Positions 57,456 to 64,000 of a stretch of DNA of 64,000 nt are shown here, one piece after another. Position 1 is the first letter of the stretch. Each line of letters opens with the position of its first letter. The notes beneath the pieces are model-generated. The model had not been told where the DNA came from. It saw only the letters and a list, made by a program, of their open reading frames with translations, and searched no databases. Origin of the DNA: Paracoccus fontiphilus. GTDB lineage: Bacteria > Pseudomonadota > Alphaproteobacteria > Rhodobacterales > Rhodobacteraceae. The DNA is taken from the NCBI RefSeq assembly GCF_017356265.1, contig NZ_JAFNAW010000004.1:56406-120405 (forward strand), read 5' to 3'. Both the position numbers and the translations under genes were made by a program.

Positions 57456-58395
57456 GCTGGCGCTTGGCATCCTTGCCGCGCTGGCGCTGATCTGGATCTT
57501 CGGCCCGCGCGAAAGGCTGCGGCTTGACCGGGCGGCGCCCGATCCGCCCGCTGACCTGCAAGCGTGGCTGCGGGATCGGGAAAGCGGCATCCGCCCCGAG
57601 GTCGCGAGCTATCTGCAATGGGCCGGTCAGCCGGGGCAGGCGACGGATCTGGCGATCCTTTACGTCCACGGCTTTTCTGCCAGCCCGGCCGAGTTGCGTC
57701 CCTTGCCCGAGGATCTGGCGCGGCGGTTGAACGCCAATCTGCTGGCCATCCGCCTGACGGGGCACGGGCAGGGCGGCAAGGCCTTGGCCGCCGCCCGCGC
57801 GGGTGACTGGTGGCGCGATCTCGCCCTGGGGCTGGCAATCACGCGGCGGCTGGGGCGAAAGGTCGTTGTCCTGGGTATGTCCACGGGGGCCACCTTGACG
57901 GCCCTGGCCGCGCGCCGGCCGGACGTAGGCCCGCTGATGGACGGGGTCGTCCTGATCTCGCCCAACTTCGCGCTGCGGGGACGAGGGGCCGGGCTGCTGG
58001 ACTTGCCCTTTGCCCGCACGATCCTGCGCCTGACCGGCGACCCCGAGCGGTGCTTCGTCACCCGCAACGACATGCACCGGCTGCGGTGGACAAGCTGCTA
58101 TCCCCTGTCGGCGGCGCTAGCGGTTGGCAGTCTGCTGCGGCAGGCGAGGCAAGGCGATTATCGCGAGGCCCGCGCGCCCGCGCTGTTCATCTGGTCGGAT
58201 GCTGACCGGATCATCGACCATCGGGCCAGCGCCAGGGTGGCGGCGGGTTGGGGCGGCGGCGCCAAGGTCGTCCACGTGGTGCCGAGGCCGGACGACGACC
58301 CCGACGCTCATGTCATCGCGGGCGAGGCCCTGTCGCCGGACTTGACGCGCGATCTGGTCCGAACCGTTGCCGACTGGATCGCAGGGCTTCGCTGA
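57442..58395 (+). CDS. Membrane-anchored alpha/beta hydrolase
   Basis: 317 residues. A single N-terminal helix (about 3-20, [19 protein letters not shown]) anchors it. The hydrolase domain has YVHGFSASPAELRPL, the nucleophile GMSTGA, and a C-terminal Asp-Ala-His (DDDPDAHV). It may act on membrane lipids or a hydrophobic substrate. It is translationally coupled to the soluble hydrolase upstream. Confidence 0.83.
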   Translation: MFWLRLALGILAALALIWIFGPRERLRLDRAAPDPPADLQAWLRDRESGIRPEVASYLQWAGQPGQATDLAILYVHGFSASPAELRPLPEDLARRLNANLLAIRLTGHGQGGKALAAARAGDWWRDLALGLAITRRLGRKVVVLGMSTGATLTALAARRPDVGPLMDGVVLISPNFALRGRGAGLLDLPFARTILRLTGDPERCFVTRNDMHRLRWTSCYPLSAALAVGSLLRQARQGDYREARAPALFIWSDADRIIDHRASARVAAGWGGGAKVVHVVPRPDDDPDAHVIAGEALSPDLTRDLVRTVADWIAGLR

Positions 58396-58452
58396 CCGCA
58401 CGATCCGCGCGCTTGCCGGCGGTCATGCGGTTCCTGCGACGCGCCACGAGGG

Positions 58453-59802
58453 CTAGACGGCGATCTTGCTGCTGTCGCCGATCGGGTCGGTCACGCCGCA
58501 ATCGGCCGCCACCCCGCCCCGGGCGCGATGCTTCTTCGGCTTGATCGCGTTCGGCAGGTTCATGTTCTCGTCGATGAAATCCAGCACCAGCGGGCGGATG
58601 TTCAGACGCCAGGACTTGCCCGCGAAGATGCCGTAGTGACCCGCCCCCGGTTCCAGATGCTGCTTCTTGCGTTCGGCGGGAACGCCCGTGCACAGATCCA
58701 GCGCGGCCACGCATTGTCCGGGCGCCGAGATGTCGTCGTTCGCGCCCTCGACCGTCATGATGGCGACATCGGTGATCTTGCCGATATCGACATGACGGCC
58801 ATTCACGACAAAGCGGTTCTGGGCGATTTCCAGATTCTTGAAGATGCGCCTGACCGTCGAAAGATAGAACTCGGCCGTCATGTCCATGATCGCCAGGTAT
58901 TCGTCATAGAACTTGTAGTGCTTGTCGCCTTCAGAGCCGGTCCCGCGAGCCTCGGCCCAGATCTTGTCGATGAAGGCGCGGGCATGGGTTTCGGCGTTCA
59001 TCGCGATGAAGGATGACAGCTGTGCCAGCCCGGGATAGACCATCCGACCCGCTCCGCGATATTTGAAGCCGACGGACTGGATCACCAGATGCTCCAGCTC
59101 ACCCATGGTCATGCGGTTGCCGAAATCCGTGACTTCGGTCGCGGCGGCGTCGGGATCGACCGGACCTCCGATCAGGATCAGGCTGCGCGGCTGCGAGGCG
59201 GGATCATCCTCGGCCAGGATGGCGGTCGCGGCCAGGGCCAGGGGTGCGGGCTGGCAGACGGCGATGACGTTGGTGTCCGGCCCCAGGTGGCGGATGAAGT
59301 CCACCAGATACTGGGTGTAATCCTCGATGTCGAACTTGCCCTCGCTGACGGGAATGTCGCGGGCGTTGTGCCAGTCGGTGATGTAAACCTCGCAATCGGG
59401 CAGCAGCGAGGTGACGGTGGAGCGCATCAGGGTGGCATAGTGGCCTGACATCGGCGCGATCAGCAGGACCTTGCGGGGCTGGACCTCGCGCCGGGCGACG
59501 CGGAAATGGACCAGGTCGCCGAACGGGCGCTTCATGACGGGCTCGACATAGACGATGTGGTCCTGCCCCGATTCGCCCGCAATTGGCGGAATTTCCCAGT
59601 CCGGCTTGATGACCATGCGGGCAAAGCTGCGTTCGGTCACGCGGCCCCACGCGCTCATCAGCTTGAACATCGGATGGGGGTTCAGCGCGAAGATCGGGTA
59701 GGACGCGATGGCGCGGGCCGAGGCCCCCATCCATTCGTTGGTATTCCGGATCGTCTCCATCGCGTCGTAAGACACGATGCCCTTGATGCCCTTGATCGTC
59801 AC
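58453..59802 (-). CDS. phaZ: Intracellular poly(3-hydroxybutyrate) depolymerase
   Basis: 449 residues from GTG 59802 (VTIKGIKGIVSYDAMETIRN); an internal ATG at about 59760 is an alternative. The intracellular depolymerase active-site cysteine is in AVCQPAPLALAA, and the C-terminal histidine in HYGIFAGKSWR. It degrades stored PHB granules. It diverges from phaC (129 bases between), giving the phaZ/phaCPR order known from Paracoccus denitrificans. Confidence 0.93.
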   Translation of the reverse strand: MTIKGIKGIVSYDAMETIRNTNEWMGASARAIASYPIFALNPHPMFKLMSAWGRVTERSFARMVIKPDWEIPPIAGESGQDHIVYVEPVMKRPFGDLVHFRVARREVQPRKVLLIAPMSGHYATLMRSTVTSLLPDCEVYITDWHNARDIPVSEGKFDIEDYTQYLVDFIRHLGPDTNVIAVCQPAPLALAATAILAEDDPASQPRSLILIGGPVDPDAAATEVTDFGNRMTMGELEHLVIQSVGFKYRGAGRMVYPGLAQLSSFIAMNAETHARAFIDKIWAEARGTGSEGDKHYKFYDEYLAIMDMTAEFYLSTVRRIFKNLEIAQNRFVVNGRHVDIGKITDVAIMTVEGANDDISAPGQCVAALDLCTGVPAERKKQHLEPGAGHYGIFAGKSWRLNIRPLVLDFIDENMNLPNAIKPKKHRARGGVAADCGVTDPIGDSSKIAV

Positions 59803-59931
59803 CTGCGTCGCCCTTTCGCTACTGCGGCATCACAAAAAGCAAGGGTGTGGCAATTCGGTTCCAAAACCCATGTTTGCGCATCGCCCGCCACGCGCATATC
59901 ATCACCTTGGTATTAAGGGGGAACCGGGATC

Positions 59932-61971
59932 ATGGCAAGAATTGCAGGATCTGGCGGCAGCAAGGCCACCGATGTCGCTTCGGGCGCCGAAACGGGCGGC
60001 ACCGCTGCAAGAAAGCCCGTCAGAAAGCCTCGCGGCCGGGCGGCAGGCACGTCGGAAAGCGCCCCGCGCGTCGAGGAGCCGGCACCCGCCACCCCGCTTG
60101 CGGCGCCGCAGTTGCAGCTTGACCAGGCGGCCTCGACCACCGCCATGCCCCAGTCCGACCACGGCCGCGCGCCCCAAGCGGCGGCCGAGGCGATGGCGAT
60201 GGGATCATCGCCGTCGACGGCAAAGAAGCTGGCCGAGAACATCGAGCGGATCGAGGCGCTGGGCCAGCGGCTGATGGCGGCGCTGTCGTCCCGCACGAGG
60301 TCCAATCCGGGGATCGAAGCCCCGGGCCCCGAATTGTTCGTGACCGCCGCCAACGCCTGGGTGAAGACGCTTTCCGAACAGCCGGGGCGGGTCCTGGAAA
60401 CCCAGGTCAACTACTGGGGCGAGACGCTGAAGAACTATGCCAACACCCAGATGGCCCTGGCCCGGGGGCAGTTCGCCGCCCCCGAGGATGACAGCCATCC
60501 CGCCGGTGACAAGCGTTTCGCCAATCCGCTGTGGCGCAGCCATCCCTATTTCAACTTCGTCAAGCGGCAGTACCTGATCAACGCCAAGGCGCTGAAGGAT
60601 GCTGCGCAGAACCTGCAACTGCCCGACGACACCGCCCGCCGCCGGATTACTTGGCTGACCGACCAGATCGTGGACATGATGGCTCCCACGAACTTCCTGG
60701 CCACGAACCCCGACGCGCTGGAGCGGGCGGTCCAGACCGAGGGCGAGAGCCTCGTCAAGGGGCTGGAGAACCTGGTTCGGGACGTCGAGATGAACGGCGG
60801 CGACATCGTCGTCTCGCTGGCCGATCGTGAAGCCTTCTCGGTAGGCGAGAATGTCGGCACGACCGAGGGGGTGGTCGTCGACCGCACGCCCCTTTACGAG
60901 CTGATCCAGTACAAGCCCCTGACCGATCAGGTGCACAGGATGCCCCTGCTGATCTTTCCCCCCTGGATCAACAAGTTCTACATCCTGGATCTCAAGCCCC
61001 AGAACAGCCTGGTGAAATGGCTGCTCGAACAGGGCCATACCCTGTTCATCGTCAGCTGGAAGAACCCCGACATCAGCTATGCCGACGTCGGGCTCGAAGA
61101 CTACATGGCCGCTTATCTTGAAGCGATGGACAAGGTCCGCGAGCTGACGGGGCAGCCGCGCCTGAATGTCGTGGGCTATTGCATCGGCGGCACCACGCTG
61201 TCGCTGACCCTGGCATTGCTGAAGCAGCGCCAGGACGACCGCGTCAATTCGGCCACGCTGTTCACCACGCTGACCGATTTCTCGGATCAGGGCGAATTCG
61301 TCAGTTTCCTTCAGGACGATTTCGTCAACGGCATCGCCGAGGAGGTCCAGCGTCATGGGCTGCTGCGGGCCAAGCTGATGTCCAGGACCATGAGCTTTCT
61401 GCGTCCCAACGACCTTGTCTGGGGGCCGGCCATCCGCAGCTACATGATGGGGGAAACCCCGCCGGCCTTCGACCTGCTGTTCTGGAACGGCGACAGCACG
61501 AACCTGCCCGGCAGGATGGCGATGCAGTACCTGCGCGGATTGTGCCAGCAGAACGCCTTTGTCGACGGGGGGTACGAGTTGATGGGCCACAAGCTGCACA
61601 TTTCGGACGTGACGGTGCCGATCTGCGCCGTGACCTGCGAATCGGACCATATCGCGCCCTGGAAGGACAGTTGGCGCGGCGTGGCGCTGATGGGCTCGGC
61701 CGACAAGACCTTCATCCTGTCTGAGTCGGGCCATATCGCCGGCATCGTCAACCCGCCCTCCAAGAAGAAATACGGCCACTACATGGGCAGCCGCGATTTC
61801 AGCAAGGACCACCATGCCTGGAGGGAATCATCCTCCTTCGCGGAGGGAAGCTGGTGGCCGCGATGGGGCGAGTGGCTGGCCGAAAGGGCAGGGCCGATGG
61901 TGCCCGCCCGCGACCCGGGCGTCGGGCTTTCCTCGGCGCCGGGCACCTATGTCCATGAACGGGCGGCGTGA
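59932..61971 (+). CDS. phaC: Class I poly(3-hydroxyalkanoate) synthase
   Basis: 679 residues. Catalytic cysteine C417 in the lipase-like box GYCIGG; the PhaC N-terminal domain and FPPWINKFYILDL are intact. It polymerises 3-hydroxyacyl-CoA to PHA on granules. About 90 extra N-terminal residues, rich in Ala/Pro/Arg (KPVRKPRGRAAG), make it longer than the usual 590. A GGGGGAA site precedes the ATG. phaP and phaR follow. Confidence 0.95.
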   Translation: MARIAGSGGSKATDVASGAETGGTAARKPVRKPRGRAAGTSESAPRVEEPAPATPLAAPQLQLDQAASTTAMPQSDHGRAPQAAAEAMAMGSSPSTAKKLAENIERIEALGQRLMAALSSRTRSNPGIEAPGPELFVTAANAWVKTLSEQPGRVLETQVNYWGETLKNYANTQMALARGQFAAPEDDSHPAGDKRFANPLWRSHPYFNFVKRQYLINAKALKDAAQNLQLPDDTARRRITWLTDQIVDMMAPTNFLATNPDALERAVQTEGESLVKGLENLVRDVEMNGGDIVVSLADREAFSVGENVGTTEGVVVDRTPLYELIQYKPLTDQVHRMPLLIFPPWINKFYILDLKPQNSLVKWLLEQGHTLFIVSWKNPDISYADVGLEDYMAAYLEAMDKVRELTGQPRLNVVGYCIGGTTLSLTLALLKQRQDDRVNSATLFTTLTDFSDQGEFVSFLQDDFVNGIAEEVQRHGLLRAKLMSRTMSFLRPNDLVWGPAIRSYMMGETPPAFDLLFWNGDSTNLPGRMAMQYLRGLCQQNAFVDGGYELMGHKLHISDVTVPICAVTCESDHIAPWKDSWRGVALMGSADKTFILSESGHIAGIVNPPSKKKYGHYMGSRDFSKDHHAWRESSSFAEGSWWPRWGEWLAERAGPMVPARDPGVGLSSAPGTYVHERAA

Positions 61972-62047
61972 TCTTCGGGAAGCAATTTATCCGAAACAGG
62001 TGGTTAGGGCGTTTTGAATATCGGGCGGCCTGATCCCGTGCTTATTT

Positions 62048-62097
62048 CTGCGGCGCAGCATAAAAAACTTGCAATGCCGCACCGCAGCATTCATATT
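62048..62097 (+). promoter_or_regulatory. phaP promoter with candidate PhaR sites
   Basis: A CTGC-GGC-GCAG element (62048-62058), of the TGC-rich type bound by Paracoccus PhaR, is followed by an inverted AATGC/GCATT (62073-62091). These overlap a -35/-10 pair TTGCAA (62069-62074) and CATATT (62092-62097) with 17 bases spacing. Repression of phasin expression by PhaR is the natural reading. Confidence 0.5.
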
Positions 62098-62176
62098 GGC
62101 GTCACGAGAATGGTTTTAGCTGCGGAAACATCTCATCGAATTCCTTCCTTCCGCTGCGCTGATAGGAGTGACTGAC

Positions 62177-62641
62177 ATGGCGAAGACCCCCGATTTCGCA
62201 AAGACCTTCCAGGACATGATGGCGAACTTCCCGATCGACACCTCGTCGTTCCAGGAAGCCTTCAAATCGCAAGGCGCTCTGGGCGAGAAACTGGCCCGCG
62301 TCGCGCTGAGCGCCGCCGAGCGTTCGACCGAGATTTCGGCCCAGTGGGCCAAGGACACCCTTGCCCGCATGGGTGAACTGGCCGTCGTCAAGCAGGAACC
62401 GTCCGACTATGCCAAATCGCTGAGCGATTTCGCGTCGTCCTCGGCCGAAGTCGCCGCCGAGCACATGGCCGCCTTCGCCGAAGTCGCGAAGAAGGTTCAG
62501 ATGGACACCGTCGACCTGATGCTGACCGCTGGCAAGGACGTTGCCGCCGACGCGCGCACCGTGACGGAGAGCGTGGTGCGCGACAACCAGATGGCCGTGA
62601 AGAAAGCCGCGGCCGCTGCTTCGACCGTCGCCGCGAAATAA
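62177..62641 (+). CDS. phaP: Phasin
   Basis: 154 residues from ATG 62177 (MAKTPDFAKTFQDMMANFPI), with TAGGAG upstream. The protein is wholly helical, Ala/Ser/Val-rich and amphipathic, as in phasins. It coats PHB granules and limits their size. It lies between phaC and phaR, the canonical position, with its own terminator, so it can be expressed at high level. Confidence 0.94.
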   Translation: MAKTPDFAKTFQDMMANFPIDTSSFQEAFKSQGALGEKLARVALSAAERSTEISAQWAKDTLARMGELAVVKQEPSDYAKSLSDFASSSAEVAAEHMAAFAEVAKKVQMDTVDLMLTAGKDVAADARTVTESVVRDNQMAVKKAAAAASTVAAK

Positions 62642-62664
62642 TCGCGCCCGGCCGCGGGAACAAG

Positions 62665-62689
62665 AAAGGGGCGCCAGCGCCCCTTTTTT
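62665..62689 (+). terminator. phaP terminator
   Basis: 10-bp stem AAAGGGGCGC-CA-GCGCCCCTTT running into TTTTTT (62684-62689), 23 bases after the phaP stop. Confidence 0.92.
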
Positions 62690-62785
62690 CATGCGCATCC
62701 GCTTTTACTCGCAGGTGCAGAATTTTCTTTGCCTTTTGCCCATGCAGAACCCATCATGTCGGAAATCTTTTTCCCGAGGTCCGAC

Positions 62786-63397
62786 ATGGCCGGAACGCCC
62801 GCCCCCCTTCTGATCAAGCGCTATGCCAGTCGGCGTCTCTATAACACCGAGACAAGCGACTACGTGACCCTCGAGGACATCGCCGCCTTCATCCGCCAAG
62901 GCCGAGAGGTCAAGATCGTGGACCTGAAGTCCGGCGACGACCTGACCCGACAGTATCTGCTGCAGATCATCGCCGAGCATGAGGGGCGCGGTGAAAACGT
63001 CCTGCCGATCGACGTGCTGACCGATCTCGTGCGCAGCTATACGAGCAGTGCGCAGTCGGTGGTCCCGCAATTTCTAGCGGCAAGCTTCGAGATGCTGCGG
63101 GAAAGCCAGTCCAAGCTGATGGAAAACATGTCGGTCATGCCGAACCCGATGTCTCGGGTGCCGGGTTTCGAGGCGATGCACCGGCAGCAGCAGGCTTTCC
63201 TGAAGGCGATGATGGGCGGTTGGACCGGATCGTCCGGGCCAGAGCCCGAGGAACTGGACACGGCGGCAACAGGCGACGCCTCGGCCGCCGGCCGCAAGAT
63301 CAGGCAGCGCCTTGCCCCTGGGGCAGAGGAAACCGAGGACATGGCCGAGATTCGTCGCCAACTGGCGGAACTTCAACAACGTATCGCCAAGCTCTGA
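62786..63397 (+). CDS. phaR: PHA granule regulator PhaR
   Basis: 203 residues from ATG 62786, chosen for its GAGG 6 bases upstream; ATGs at 62729 and 62756 lack a site. The N-terminal PHB-accumulation regulatory domain ([40 protein letters not shown]) binds DNA and PHB. The C-terminus is a charged helix. PhaR represses phaP until it is titrated by new granules. Short TGC-containing repeats at about 62711-62724 may be an autoregulatory site. Confidence 0.95.
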   Translation: MAGTPAPLLIKRYASRRLYNTETSDYVTLEDIAAFIRQGREVKIVDLKSGDDLTRQYLLQIIAEHEGRGENVLPIDVLTDLVRSYTSSAQSVVPQFLAASFEMLRESQSKLMENMSVMPNPMSRVPGFEAMHRQQQAFLKAMMGGWTGSSGPEPEELDTAATGDASAAGRKIRQRLAPGAEETEDMAEIRRQLAELQQRIAKL

Positions 63398-63435
63398 CTT
63401 GCGCAGGCCGCGGACACAAGCTAGACCACGCCCAC

Positions 63436-63525
63436 GGACAGTTGGCCGAGTGGTCGAAGGCGCACGCCTGGAAAGTGTGTAGGCGGGGAACCGTCTCGAG
63501 GGTTCGAATCCCTCACTGTCCGCCA
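63436..63525 (+). tRNA. tRNA-Ser (anticodon GGA)
   Basis: 90 bases including an encoded CCA. The acceptor stem GGACAGT pairs with ACTGTCC; the anticodon loop is CTGGAAA with anticodon GGA; a long variable arm (class II) and a TTCGAATC T-loop are present. The 3' end is followed by an AT-rich drop in composition. Confidence 0.97.
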
Positions 63526-64000
63526 TATAATCCACCCAGATTATTTATTTATAATAGAAGTTTCGGCCTTGGCCCGTTTTCTTCCCCCAGGACTTCCCCC
63601 TTTCTGTTCTGGAACATGCAGGACGTATAGCCGTATCGGCGGGGGGCAGTGCAGTCTTCCTGTCTCGCCAAAACCGCCGACCCGCCGTCTTCTCATTCCG
63701 AGTTTCTTGTTGCCGCCTTTGATTTCAGCGCATCCATGCCGGGGGCGGGAGAAATTGTCGCCGTTTTGTTTCGCGATAGCGGGTGATTCTATCGGTTCGG
63801 TCTCCGACCGACTGCCGACTTCGAGCCATCCCTCCAGCCGCTTTTTTTTGAATTGAGGATGCGCGCACATTCCGAGGGTGCCGGTCCTTGAGCAAGCCGC
63901 GCCCAGCTTTCCGAGAGGTGGTCCGGAATTTCCGACCAGTTTGCCGCTTCGCTAAGCTCGGGCATGGGGGTTATGTCAGGCAGCGGCTTTCAGGTTCTGG
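63526..64000. other. Unassigned region after tRNA-Ser, partial ORF at the window end
   Basis: No gene with convincing coding character is seen. The first 100 bases (TTATTTATTTATAATAG) are much more AT-rich than the rest of the window. A minus-strand frame of 109 residues (63541-63870) lacks a ribosome-binding site and looks like chance. An interrupted palindrome TGGTC/GACCA lies at 63919-63938, and an open frame starting ATG 63964 (MGVMSGSGFQVL) runs off the window; its nature is unknown. Confidence 0.4.

Noticed and set aside
60205..61815. Minus-strand open frame of about 536 codons
   Set aside because: It is antisense to phaC and has no recognisable domain.
63541..63870. 109-residue minus-strand frame after the tRNA
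   Set aside because: There is no ribosome-binding site, no hydrophobic or domain pattern, and codon use is unlike that of its neighbours.

Overview
This is a 64 kb chromosomal window from a high-G+C alphaproteobacterium of the order Rhodobacterales, most likely Paracoccus or a close relative. The evidence is the canonical phaZ/phaC-phaP-phaR polyhydroxyalkanoate cluster, the fabI-fabB-fabA order, the Calvin-subtype class II aldolase, and a Rhodobacterales-type GC-rich palindromic repeat seen three times. Almost all of the window is coding. No phage, insertion sequence or CRISPR array is visible.

Layout. 1-11.3 kb holds housekeeping genes: a partial cvpA, radA, lolC-lolD, a cytochrome c lipoprotein, a PAP2 phosphatase, a hydrolase, fabI-fabB-fabA, gshB, an Lrp-type regulator and trxB. 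11.3-28.4 kb is a large polyol catabolic island, very probably for erythritol. It has a four-gene ABC import operon (binding protein, permease, ATPase, DUF2291 protein) read leftward and a tightly coupled eryA-eryB-eryC-adh-eryD operon read rightward. A transketolase gene then diverges from an eryR-eryH(tpiA2)-eryI(rpiB)-fbp-fba operon. 28.7-46.5 kb is mainly core metabolism: a small DMT-like protein, dnaB, pyrE, pyrC, gap, an isolated fliG, purB, a YihY-type membrane protein, a MotA/ExbB-like plus OmpA-like pair, a ChaC-type cyclotransferase, a DUF2125 protein, a TyrA-family dehydrogenase, hisC and a glycosyltransferase. 46.7-53.5 kb has rpsD, then a fructose import locus resembling frcR-frcB-frcC-frcA-frcK, then a Bcr/CflA-type exporter. 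53.5-58.4 kb has a DsbA/FrnE-like protein, a cold-shock protein, thrS and two alpha/beta hydrolases. 58.4-63.4 kb is the PHA cluster. A tRNA-Ser(GGA) at 63.4 kb is followed by about 475 bases of unassigned, locally AT-richer sequence.

How the genes work together. The proposed erythritol route is import, phosphorylation (EryA), oxidation (EryB) and three isomerisations (EryC, EryH, EryI) to D-erythrose 4-phosphate. The co-located transketolase, divergent class I sugar bisphosphatase and Calvin-subtype aldolase suggest that erythrose 4-phosphate is assimilated through sedoheptulose 1,7-bisphosphate, as in the Calvin cycle regeneration steps. Carbon from erythritol and fructose could then be stored as PHB by the PHA cluster.

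The most interesting non-standard features are: the bisphosphate-route genes and an extra iron-type alcohol dehydrogenase built into the ery locus; an array of TCACAA repeats between tkt and eryR; short leader ORFs on both sides of the eryA/transporter intergenic region; and a dispersed intergenic repeat that has become coding sequence at the start of the frcK-like kinase gene.
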